Source: Rhodocyclaceae bacterium (GTDB taxonomy: Bacteria > Pseudomonadota > Gammaproteobacteria > Burkholderiales > Rhodocyclaceae). From it: 47,805 nucleotides of DNA. The DNA lies in NCBI GenBank assembly GCA_016791105.1, contig JAEUNM010000019.1, positions 1 through 47,805 of the forward strand. Reading direction: 5' to 3'. The translations under genes and the position numbers were made by a program. The notes beneath the pieces are model-generated. The model saw only the letters and a program-made list of their open reading frames with translations. It made no database searches and was not told the DNA's origin. Below, in pieces: positions 1 to 7,676 of the stretch. The stretch's first letter is position 1. Each line of letters opens with the position of its first letter.

Positions 1-368
1 CGTCACCGGCGGCGACATCGTCGGCACCGAAGTGCTGGACAGCCGCGGCAATAAAATCAGCCAGGACTTCAACGGCAGCGGCCTCGCCACCCAAGCCACC
101 GATGCCAACGGCCAGCCCGTCACCTACACGCGCGACGCACAGAACCGCATCACCCGCACGAGCGATGCGCTCGGCCGCACCACCGTCTATGGCTACGACG
201 AACGCGGCAATCGCAACGCCCTCACCGACCCGGCCGGCCGGCGTACCGACATCGACTACCACACCACCTGAAACGCCCCGATCAGCATCATTCGCCGGCA
301 GGACGACGGCAGCCTGCAAACCTGGCGCTATCAGTATGACCAAGCGAGCGGCAATCTCACCCAGGAAA
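1..368 (+). pseudogene. RHS/YD-repeat protein fragment, interrupted
   Basis: The reading frame enters from the left edge (frame starting at base 2) and encodes typical RHS/YD repeats: short units such as YTRDAQNRITRTSD and YGYDERGN, with Y-D and G-R spacing. RHS proteins are large secreted or cell-envelope toxin-delivery shells. The frame meets a TGA at 269-271. The same frame continues afterwards with more YD-like sequence (WRYQYDQASGNLTQ) until about base 365. A TGG-to-TGA change at a position where RHS repeats usually have Trp-Asn would explain the stop. After about 365 the sequence passes into a repeat element, so the C-terminal core and toxin tip are absent. I read this as a decayed remnant of an RHS gene extending upstream of the window. 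Family assignment is fairly sure; the pseudogene status rests on the internal stop and the abrupt end. Confidence 0.75.
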
Positions 369-510
369 TAATAGGAGACGTACCACGAATTAGTTGGCCA
401 GAATCCTCGCCAAATTTGCCGGTGCATTAGGTTCTCCTAAGAGCATGACTCGCGCGTTGCCCGACAACTACGCGCATGTCGGACGGGGCGTTTTGCGCCG
501 TCCGTAGGAG
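366..510. repeat. Relic repeat, copy 1 (GTACCACGAATTA plus GC hairpin)
   Basis: This copy contains AATAATAGGAGACGTACC-ACGAATTA (366-392). About 80 bases later there is an imperfect hairpin built on GGACGGGGCG, a T-rich loop and CGCCGTCC (481-503). The same two parts recur at 770-868. The copy truncates the RHS fragment. The AATAATAGG...GTACCACG string resembles the outer ends of small IS200/RAYT-type relics seen in other proteobacteria, but no transposase is left here. Confidence 0.5.
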
Positions 511-530
511 TTCTTGGCTCGGCCTGCGGC

Positions 531-718
531 GTAGGGCGGATAAGCCGCAGACGCGATCCGCAGTATGGGGCGCATAAATTCCCGAATGCGGCCGAATGTT
601 GCGCCGATTTGGGGAGTGAACTGGCGCGCGTGGGTTCGATAAGTCTGCGGCGGAGTCGGGCGCGTGGAGAGGTTGAACGCTCGCATACGGCGGATTGCGC
701 TTTGCTTATCCGCCCTAC
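531..718. repeat. REP-like palindrome pair in inverted orientation
   Basis: A degenerate copy of the window's main REP-like element lies at 531-570, starting GTAGGGCGGATAAGC. An inverse copy at 684-718 ends CTTATCCGCCCTAC. They face each other across about 113 bases with no gene, as in a BIME. The rest of 431-1010 (about 580 bases) holds only this pair and the relic repeat at 770-868; no coding region is convincing. Confidence 0.7.
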
Positions 719-769
719 ATCTAAGCCGCCTTACGGGCGATGCGTAATTTTGCGACCTACATGCGCCGT

Positions 770-868
770 GAAATAATAGGGGAAGTAATAGGGAACGTAC
801 CACGAATTAATTTCATGGTGGCAATGGAAGGCCAATGCCGGACGGGGCATTTTGCCCCGTCCGCAGGA
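770..868. repeat. Relic repeat, copy 2, with perfect hairpin
   Basis: This is the second copy of the element at 366-510. It has an AATAATAGG string, then GGAACGTACCACGAATTA (792-809), then a perfect 11-bp stem CGGACGGGGCA (839-849) pairing with TGCCCCGTCCG (853-863) across a 3-T loop. The stem lacks a T-run after it, so I call it a repeat rather than a terminator. Confidence 0.5.
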
Positions 869-1010
869 TTTCCGCGATCGCCAAGGGGCATTCTGTGGAC
901 TGTCACGCGTCCGCAACCGGTCGGAAAGGGGCGCTAGCATAAAGCGCCAGGAAGATCCGCTTGCCGCGGCGCTTGGCCCACGCCCGGTAGGCAGACCCGC
1001 CCGGCGCCGC

Positions 1011-1664
1011 TCAAGCGGTTTTAACGGCTAGCCGGGGCGTCTCGCTGGCCGGCCGGGCGGCGGGCAGCAGGCCCCACCAGCGCCACCAGGTGAGTGCGAT
1101 TTCTGTCGCCGCGTGCACGACGTGCATTGGGTCCGCCAGCACGGCGGGTAATTGTCGGGAAAATTCTTGGGCAGCTTTTTGCAGTCCGAAATCGAATAGT
1201 TGCAGCGGCCGTGCCTGCATTTCCGGCTGGGCGCACAAGGCGCTGCGCGCGCTGCTGCGCGAAGTGCTGCGGGGAAGGTTGTCGCGCAGAAATTCGGCGC
1301 GGTTTTCGATCGGCACGAGGGGGTAGTGATCGAGCAAGCCGCGGTCCTTGACGAAATAGGCGAGTACATCCGTCGTGGGCCAGATAAATACTTTGCTGCG
1401 CGCGCCGTCGAAAAACCCCATTTCCCAGGGCATCCACTGTGAGGCGAGCGAGCCGGGTGCAAGCACGTAAATGAAGGATGCGGATTCGCGCATGGCATCC
1501 GTCAGTGCGGCGGCGCCTGCGCCGGTTACCTTGTCCGGCGCGGCTTCCGGCAGCACGTCGTAATCCACGCAGACGCGATAGCCCAGCGCCTGCAGTTCGC
1601 TTCTGACTTGGTCCACATCGGCCCGGTCTTTACTGGAGTGGGAAAGAAATACGTCGTACTTCAC
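1011..1664 (-). CDS. TIR-domain protein
   Basis: The protein has 217 residues with an N-terminal TIR fold. It opens KYDVFLSHSSKD (strand A and box 1) and has the segment FIYVLAPGSLASQWMPWE (about residues 64-81). Glu81 lies where TIR NADases carry their catalytic glutamate (W-x-x-x-E arrangement). The C-terminal third (from about 115) is unassigned and contains a Trp-rich WWRWWG stretch. I chose the GTG at 1664 because AAGGAG lies 9 bases upstream and the TIR domain then begins at the N terminus. An in-frame start at 1745 would add 27 residues. Bacterial TIR proteins often cleave NAD+ in antiphage defence. The gene sits about 390 bases downstream of a RES/Xre pair on the same strand. TIR assignment is good; a defence role is inferred. 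Confidence 0.8.
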   Translation of the reverse strand: MKYDVFLSHSSKDRADVDQVRSELQALGYRVCVDYDVLPEAAPDKVTGAGAAALTDAMRESASFIYVLAPGSLASQWMPWEMGFFDGARSKVFIWPTTDVLAYFVKDRGLLDHYPLVPIENRAEFLRDNLPRSTSRSSARSALCAQPEMQARPLQLFDFGLQKAAQEFSRQLPAVLADPMHVVHAATEIALTWWRWWGLLPAARPASETPRLAVKTA

Positions 1665-2053
1665 TTTGTCGATCTCCTTGGCGATGTCGAACTTGGGTTT
1701 GACTCGATGACCCGCTTGCTCCTTCCTGCAAAACGAGGGCGGCACCCGGACGGGGCCGTCAGTCGGGGCGGCCCGGTATGGTGCACTGCATTACTTTACG
1801 CCAGAACGGGGTTGCAGCGCACAAATGTGTGCGGCGGGCGGGCGGCTGACGGCGTCCGGGGCGGCTGCCTTGGTCGGGCTTTGGGTTTGCACGGAGCGGG
1901 TGTCCGGAGGTACAGGCCGGGGCTGATGGATGTTCTCTGGCGCGACCGGGCAGGCAAGTCAGCGCGATTCAACACGGCCTGACGGGGATCCGGTCATGGT
2001 GCATCGCTCCAGGCAAGGCCACGCGAGTGAGCGCACGGCCGGGATGCGGTTAC
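1665..2053. other. Gene-free stretch between TIR and RES genes
   Basis: About 390 bases with no ORF that looks real on either strand, no clear terminator behind the RES gene, and no recognisable promoter for the TIR gene. Confidence 0.5.
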
Positions 2054-2515
2054 TCAGGGCTTGGAGCGCAGCCGCGTATCGAATGAGAATGGCCGTTCGA
2101 CCGCCAGCGCCACGCTTGCAAACCTGGGGTGAAGGGGGTTGATGACCAGAATCCGCGCCTCGGGAATGACGGCCGAAGGTACGATAAGCCCAAGCCGGCG
2201 GCCGCTGCGCAAAAGCTGTGTGCCATAGTCGATGGACGGGCGGCCCGGCGGGCTGGCGTCCCAGCCAGGCAGGGCGGTGACTTCGGCCGCTTCGTATAGT
2301 GCCGGGTCGTCGGGCAGGACAAGCTTTGCCAGTAGCAGGTCTTTGGGCAGGATGGGGCCGCTAAGCACGAGTTTTTCAAACGTACATATTTCCACGCTTA
2401 GTCCGGCGTAGATCACCGGTACGCCGTTTGCGTGCCAGCGCCCCGCGCAGGCCAGAGCGCCAGCGCCGGTGCGGTCGAGTGCGTATTCCTGCTTGGCAAT
2501 GCGCCAGGCGATCAA
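2054..2515 (-). CDS. RES-domain toxin
   Basis: A 153-residue RES-domain protein, the toxin half of a type II toxin-antitoxin system. Family landmarks are visible. There is an N-terminal AWRI, then GRWH with Arg26 (usually GGRWN), then IYAGLSVEICTFEK with Tyr36 and Glu47, and near the C terminus VPSAV followed by INPLHPRF. Characterised RES toxins (MbcT and relatives) degrade NAD+ or transfer ADP-ribose from it. The start is taken as the TTG at 2515, which overlaps the antitoxin stop (TTGA), giving translational coupling. No better start exists downstream, and earlier starts would lie deep inside the antitoxin gene. The GGRWN box is slightly unusual (AGRWH), but the key Arg, Tyr, Glu and Ser are kept, so the protein is probably active. 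Confidence 0.85.
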   Translation of the reverse strand: MIAWRIAKQEYALDRTGAGALACAGRWHANGVPVIYAGLSVEICTFEKLVLSGPILPKDLLLAKLVLPDDPALYEAAEVTALPGWDASPPGRPSIDYGTQLLRSGRRLGLIVPSAVIPEARILVINPLHPRFASVALAVERPFSFDTRLRSKP

Positions 2516-2979
2516 GCGGCCGCGCCGTAGGCGATGGCGTGCAATAGGCGTGCCACTTCGCGGCGCCCGATTTCGGTATCCAGCATGGAAAGCGGCGTGA
2601 CTTCGCCCAGGCCGGGGTTGCGTGTCTGCAGCCATGCGGAAGCCAGTGCGGAAGTGCCGAAAACTTCTTCTGCCAGACGATTTATGGCGCCTATCGCGGT
2701 AAGGCGCTCGCTTACCACGGGGTCGAGCAGTTCGTTCTTGACCCGCTTGCGTTTGGCGGTCGAAATGGACAAGCCGACCAGTTCATAAAAGCGCTCGCGT
2801 GGCACATCCATCGCCGCGGCGGCGCCAAGTAGTGTGCCGGCGGGTATGCCGCCGCGAATTTCGTCGATCTGATTTGCCGCCGGGCTGCGCAGAAATTGAC
2901 TCAGGTAATCGCGCCAGGCTTCGGCGGTCGTGGCCGTTGCGGGCGGCCGGGTTGGTGCTGCCGGCTGCTGCTGCGTCAT
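2512..2979 (-). CDS. Xre/MbcA/ParS-type antitoxin for the RES toxin
   Basis: This 155-residue protein overlaps the RES gene by 4 bases and precedes it, the standard antitoxin-toxin order. The first 25 residues are Pro/Ala/Thr-rich and probably disordered. Residues about 40-95 form a helical Xre-like HTH segment (GGIPAGTLLGAAAAM, then LSISTAKRKR). Residues about 100-155 match the toxin-binding DUF2384 (MbcA/ParS C-terminal) domain, with SAWLQTRNPGLGEVTPLSML, then GRREVARLLHAIAYG. It should bind and neutralise the RES protein and repress the operon. The upstream region 3000-3025 is unusually AT-rich for this window (TTGACC and TAAAAT on the minus strand) and is the likely promoter, though spacing is not canonical. 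Confidence 0.85.
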   Translation of the reverse strand: MTQQQPAAPTRPPATATTAEAWRDYLSQFLRSPAANQIDEIRGGIPAGTLLGAAAAMDVPRERFYELVGLSISTAKRKRVKNELLDPVVSERLTAIGAINRLAEEVFGTSALASAWLQTRNPGLGEVTPLSMLDTEIGRREVARLLHAIAYGAAA

Positions 2980-3261
2980 GCTGCTCTCAGCGCAGTTGGG
3001 CTTTTATTTTAGGTCAAATGAGCCGCGTGCCCGGATGTAAGGCCGGGGGCGACCCGGTTTGGACATGCTCGGGAAGGTCGAACCTGGTGGCGCGGGCGGG
3101 CTGCCCGGCCGGCGTAAAGCGCCTCGCATGGGGAGGGCTTTGCCAGCAGGGGGTTGAAGCATGCGGCCAGCAAGTCGCGGGGGTAACGCCATCGCCACGG
3201 GCGCGTGGACACAATCCCGGTTAGACTGGAACTTCCATCAGCCCTGGAAAGCCCTAGCGCT

Positions 3262-4923
3262 ATGCGACCGGACCGTGCCCTCCACGTCATCGATCCGCAC
3301 GCCAGTGCGCGCGTGCGGGCGCTGGCAGAACCGCGTTTTGGCGCGCCGCCGTGGCGGCGCGATCTGCTCATCGAATGCCTGCACCTGCTGCAGGATGCCT
3401 ATGGGCACTTGGGGGCCGCCGACATCGCGGCTATTGCGGCGCATTTCCGTCTTGCGCCGGCCGAGGTGTATGAAGTGGCGACGTTCTACCACCACTTCGA
3501 CGTGGTGCGCGCCGGGCAGGCGGCGCCGCCGGCGCTCACGCTGCGGGTGTGCGATTCCCTCTCCTGCGCCCTGGCCGGTGCCGATGCGCTGGCGGCGGAC
3601 CTTGCCGATCAGTTGGGCGATGCCGTGCGGGTGCAGAAAGTGTCCTGCGTGGGGCGCTGCGAGCACGCCCCGGTTGCCGTGGTGGGGCGCCGGCCGCTGG
3701 CCTCCGCCACCCCCGAGCGCGTGCTGCAATGCGTGGCCGCCGGGGAGTTCGACGAGCCGCTGCCGCCGGCCGTGAATTTTGCGGCGTATCGCGCGGCGGG
3801 CGGCTACCGCCTGCTCGAAGCCGTGCTGTCCGGTCGCTGCGGCGTGGAAGAAATATTGGGCAAGCTCGATCAGTCCGGACTGCGCGGCCTGGGCGGGGCG
3901 GGGTTTCCCGCCGGGCGCAAGTGGCGCATCGTGCGCGCGCAGCCGGCGCCGCGCCATCTGGCGGTCAATATCGACGAAGGCGAGCCGGGCACATTCAAGG
4001 ATCGCTGGTATCTGGAGCGCGATCCGCACCGCTTCATTGAAGGCATGTACATCGCCGCTCAGGTGGCCGGCATCGCCGCCATCTGGATTTATCTGCGCGA
4101 CGAATATGCCGCCCTGCGTGTTCTGCTGGCGCGCGAACTGGCTGCCGCAAGCGCCGCTTTTCCAGGCCTGCCGCCGGTCGAATTGCGGCGTGGCGCGGGC
4201 GCCTATGTGTGCGGCGAAGAATCCGCCCTGATCGAATCGCTGGAAGGCAGGCGTGGCCAGCCGCGCCTGCGTCCGCCCTATGTGGCCGAAGTGGGCCTGT
4301 TCGGCCGGCCCACGCTGGAACACAACCTGGAAACCCTGTGGTGGGTGCGCGACGTGGTCGAGCGCGGCGCGCAGTGGTTTGCCGGCTGCGGCCGGCACGG
4401 TCGGCACGGCCTGCGCTCCTACTCGGTGAGCGGACGCGTGCGCGAACCGGGCGTAAAACTGGCGCCGGCCGGCATCACCCTGAACGAGCTGATCGCCGAA
4501 TATTGCGGCGGCATGGCGCCTGGCCACACGCTGTACGGCTATTTTCCCGGCGGTGCGTCGGGCGGCATATTGCCGGCCAGCCTGGCCGACCTGCCGCTGG
4601 ATTTCGACACCCTGCAGGCGCACGGCTGTTTCATCGGGTCGGCCGCCATCGTGGTGTTTTCGCAAGCCGATAGCGCGCGCGCCCTGGCGGAAAACGCGAT
4701 GCGCTTCTTCGCGCACGAATCCTGCGGCAAATGCACGCCCTGCCGCGCCGGCACCGAACGCGCGGTGGGGCTCATGCAGGCCACGGATTGGGATACCGCG
4801 CTCATGAAAGAACTGGCGCAGGTGATGGCCGATGCCTCGATTTGCGGACTTGGGCAGGCCGCGCCCAACCCCATGCTGTGCGTGATGCGCTACTTTCCGC
4901 ATGAAGTCGGAGTCGGGCGATGA
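3262..4923 (+). CDS. NAD-dependent formate dehydrogenase beta subunit (NuoE-NuoF fusion)
   Basis: A 553-residue fusion of a NuoE-like and a NuoF-like domain; it carries the diaphorase end of a soluble formate dehydrogenase, passing electrons to NAD+. The NuoE part (about 10-165) has the thioredoxin-like [2Fe-2S] Cys set C97, C102, C129, C133. The NuoF part has the FMN/NAD loop GLGGAGFPAGRKW (about 209-221), NIDEGEPGTFKDR, GAYVCGEESALIES, and the [4Fe-4S] motif SCGKCTPCR (C488, C491, C494) with C528. I prefer the ATG at 3262 over a GTG at 3205 because conserved sequence begins just after it. The stop overlaps the next start (ATGA). A fused beta subunit with only one partner gene resembles the two-subunit FDH1 of methylotrophs rather than the multi-gene fds operon. 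HoxF-type diaphorase is the alternative, but the partner settles it. Confidence 0.9.
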   Translation: MRPDRALHVIDPHASARVRALAEPRFGAPPWRRDLLIECLHLLQDAYGHLGAADIAAIAAHFRLAPAEVYEVATFYHHFDVVRAGQAAPPALTLRVCDSLSCALAGADALAADLADQLGDAVRVQKVSCVGRCEHAPVAVVGRRPLASATPERVLQCVAAGEFDEPLPPAVNFAAYRAAGGYRLLEAVLSGRCGVEEILGKLDQSGLRGLGGAGFPAGRKWRIVRAQPAPRHLAVNIDEGEPGTFKDRWYLERDPHRFIEGMYIAAQVAGIAAIWIYLRDEYAALRVLLARELAAASAAFPGLPPVELRRGAGAYVCGEESALIESLEGRRGQPRLRPPYVAEVGLFGRPTLEHNLETLWWVRDVVERGAQWFAGCGRHGRHGLRSYSVSGRVREPGVKLAPAGITLNELIAEYCGGMAPGHTLYGYFPGGASGGILPASLADLPLDFDTLQAHGCFIGSAAIVVFSQADSARALAENAMRFFAHESCGKCTPCRAGTERAVGLMQATDWDTALMKELAQVMADASICGLGQAAPNPMLCVMRYFPHEVGVGR

Positions 4924-7676
4924 ATGCCGAAATCGAATTCCAGCTCGACGGCCGCACGCTCAGTGCGCGGCCGGACGACAGCATCCTCAGCGCCGCCCGC
5001 CGCGCCGGCGTGGATATACCGCATCTTTGCTACAAGGACGGCTTGCGCGCGGACGGCAATTGCCGCGCCTGCATGGTCGAAATCGACGGCGAACGCGCGC
5101 TGGCGCCGGCCTGTTGCCGCGCGCCCGCCGCCGGCATGCAGGTGGCCGCGGCGAGCGAGCGTGCGCGCCGCGCCCAGCGGGTTGTGCTGGAATTGTTGCG
5201 CGCCGAAGTGCCGGCCGCCGCGCGCCAGGCGAATTCCGAACTGGAACTATGGTGCGCCCGTCTGGGCGTGGACGAGCCGCGCTTCGCCGCGCGCGCCGCG
5301 CTGGCGCAAGACCGCAGCCACCCGGCCATAAAAGTCGATCTGGACGCCTGCATCCAATGCACGCGCTGCCTGCGCGCCTGCCGCGAAACCCAGGCCAATG
5401 ACGTGATCGGCTACGCCGGTCGCGGCGCCGCCGCACGCATCGTGTTCGACCAGGAAGCTCTACTGGGCAAGTCGTCCTGCGTAGGCTGCGGCGAATGCGT
5501 GCAGGCCTGCCCGACCGGCGCGCTGCGCCCGGCGGCGGAAGCCGGGCTGCTCAGCGCGCGCGTATCCACGCTATGCCCCTATTGCGGCGTCGGCTGCCAG
5601 GTGCGCTACGACGTGGCCGGCTATGCCGCCGAGGCGCGCATCGTGGCGGCGGAGGGCCTGCCCGGCCCCGCCAACGCCGGCCGCCTGTGCGTAAAAGGCC
5701 GCTATGGTTACGACTACGTGCGCCACCCCGAGCGCCTGACGCGGCCGCTCATACGCAAAGCCGGGGTGCCGAAAGACCCGGCGCGCCCCATCAGCGCACG
5801 CAACTGGGACGAAGCATTTCGCGTCGCCAGCTGGGACGAAGCGCTGGACGCCGCCGCCGCCGGCCTCGCGCGCATCAAGGCCGCACACGGCGCGGCAGCG
5901 CTGGCCGGCTTCGGCTCCGCGAAAGGCAGCAACGAAGAGGCCTATCTATTCCAGAAATTCGTGCGCGCCGGCATGGGCACCAATAACGTCGATCACTGTA
6001 CGCGGCTGTGCCACGCCTCGTCGGTGGCGGCGCTGCTGGAGGGCATAGGTTCCGGGGCGGTATCGAATCCGGTGTCGGACGTCGCCCATGCCGACGTGAT
6101 CATCGTGATCGGCGCCAACCCGGCCGGCAATCATCCGGTCGCGGCTACCTTCATGAAGAACGCCGCCCGCCGCGGCGCCAAACTGATCCTGATGGATCCG
6201 CGCGCCACCCCGCTGGCGCGGCACGCCTGGCGCCACCTGCAGTTCAAGCCGGACACCGACGTGGCGCTGCTCAATGCGCTGGCGCACGTGATCGCCACGG
6301 AAGGCCTGACGGACATAGGCTTCATCGCCGAGCGCACCCGCGGCTACGAAGAATTTCTGGCCAATCTGGCCGATTACGCGCCGGAAAAAGTCGCCCCCGT
6401 GTGCGGCATAGCCGCCGCCACGCTGCGTGAAGTCGCCCGAACTTACGCCACCGCGCGTGCGGCCATGATTTTCTGGGGCATGGGGGTTTCGCAGCACGTG
6501 CATGGCACGGATAACGCGCGCTGCCTGATCGCGCTGGCGCTCATGAGCGGGCAGATCGGCCGCCGCGGCACCGGCCTGCACCCGCTGCGCGGGCAGAACA
6601 ACGTGCAGGGCGCCTCCGACGCCGGGCTCATCCCTTTCATGTACCCGGATTATCAGCGCGCCTCGGACCCCGCCGTGCGCGCCCGCTTCGAGCGACTGTG
6701 GCAACTAGCGCCAGGCTCATTGCCGGCCGAGCCGGGCCTGACGGTGGTCGAAATTATGCACGCCGCCCATGCCGGCCAGGTGCGCGGCATGTACGTCATG
6801 GGCGAAAACCCGGCCATGTCCGACCCCGACCTCGCCCACGCCCGCGCGGGCCTGGCCAAGCTGGAATGGCTGGTGGTGCAGGACCTGTTCCTGACCGAAA
6901 CCGCCGGCTACGCCGACGTCGTGCTGCCGGCCTCCAGCCTGCTGGAAAAGCAGGGCACATTCACGAATACCGATCGCCTGGTGCAACTCGCGCGGCCGGC
7001 GCTGCCCTTGCCGGGCGAGGCGCGCCAGGATTTGGACATCATCGCCGATCTGGCGCGGCGCTTCGATCGCGCGTCCGGCCTGAGCTGGTCGCGCCGCCCG
7101 CCACGCGAGGTGTATGAAGAAATGCGCGCCGGCATGGGCAGCATTGCCGGCATCAGCTGGACGCGGCTGGAGCGCGAAAACGCGGTGGGCTATCCCTGCC
7201 CGGATGAATCCGCGCCGGCACAAGCCGTATTGTTCGAGCGGACATTTCCCACACCGGACGGGCGGGCGCGCTTCGTGCCGGCGCACTTCGAGCACGCCGA
7301 CGAATTGCCCGATGCCGACTATCCGCTGGTGCTCATCACCGGCCGCACGCTGGAACATTGGCACACCGGCGCCATGACGCGCCGCGCCAGCGTACTGGAG
7401 GCATTGCAACCACAGGCTTATGCGGCATTCCATCCGGACGACCTGGCTGCGGCGCGTCTGGTCGACGGCCAGACCGTGCGCCTGCAAACGCGGCGCGGCA
7501 GTGTGTCGGCGCGTGCGCTGGCGGACATGGCCATGGCGCGCGGACAGGTGTTCATGCCCTTCTGCTATGTCGAAGCGGCAGCCAATCTGCTTACCAATGA
7601 CGCCCTCGATCCGTTCGGAAAAATTCCCGAGTTCAAATTCTGTGCGCTGAAAGTGGGCGCCCTCGAAAGCGCCTGA
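4920..7676 (+). CDS. Formate dehydrogenase alpha subunit (Mo/W-bis-MGD)
   Basis: A 918-residue catalytic subunit oxidising formate to CO2. In order: an N-terminal [2Fe-2S] ferredoxin domain (C37, C48, C51, C65 or C66). Next come two ferredoxin [4Fe-4S] motifs, C144-C147-C150-C154 and C187-C190-C193-C197. Then the pterin-proximal [4Fe-4S] site C219-C222-C226-C257. Then the molybdopterin oxidoreductase domain. The active-site segment is HCTRLCHASS, where C364 takes the place of the Sec or Cys metal ligand and H365 is the neighbouring catalytic His; the enzyme is therefore selenium-independent. The C-terminal dinucleotide-binding domain contains LITGRTLEHWHTGAMTRR. It overlaps the beta subunit by 4 bases, so the two are co-translated. 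No fdsC/fdsD-type chaperone gene or cofactor-insertion gene is nearby. Mo versus W cannot be told from the sequence. Confidence 0.92.
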   Translation: MNAEIEFQLDGRTLSARPDDSILSAARRAGVDIPHLCYKDGLRADGNCRACMVEIDGERALAPACCRAPAAGMQVAAASERARRAQRVVLELLRAEVPAAARQANSELELWCARLGVDEPRFAARAALAQDRSHPAIKVDLDACIQCTRCLRACRETQANDVIGYAGRGAAARIVFDQEALLGKSSCVGCGECVQACPTGALRPAAEAGLLSARVSTLCPYCGVGCQVRYDVAGYAAEARIVAAEGLPGPANAGRLCVKGRYGYDYVRHPERLTRPLIRKAGVPKDPARPISARNWDEAFRVASWDEALDAAAAGLARIKAAHGAAALAGFGSAKGSNEEAYLFQKFVRAGMGTNNVDHCTRLCHASSVAALLEGIGSGAVSNPVSDVAHADVIIVIGANPAGNHPVAATFMKNAARRGAKLILMDPRATPLARHAWRHLQFKPDTDVALLNALAHVIATEGLTDIGFIAERTRGYEEFLANLADYAPEKVAPVCGIAAATLREVARTYATARAAMIFWGMGVSQHVHGTDNARCLIALALMSGQIGRRGTGLHPLRGQNNVQGASDAGLIPFMYPDYQRASDPAVRARFERLWQLAPGSLPAEPGLTVVEIMHAAHAGQVRGMYVMGENPAMSDPDLAHARAGLAKLEWLVVQDLFLTETAGYADVVLPASSLLEKQGTFTNTDRLVQLARPALPLPGEARQDLDIIADLARRFDRASGLSWSRRPPREVYEEMRAGMGSIAGISWTRLERENAVGYPCPDESAPAQAVLFERTFPTPDGRARFVPAHFEHADELPDADYPLVLITGRTLEHWHTGAMTRRASVLEALQPQAYAAFHPDDLAAARLVDGQTVRLQTRRGSVSARALADMAMARGQVFMPFCYVEAAANLLTNDALDPFGKIPEFKFCALKVGALESA

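Noticed and set aside
3238..4902. 554-codon open frame on the minus strand
   Set aside because: It lies wholly opposite the formate dehydrogenase beta subunit, whose motifs are certain; the frame has only His/Arg/Gln-rich shadow composition typical of GC-rich antisense frames.
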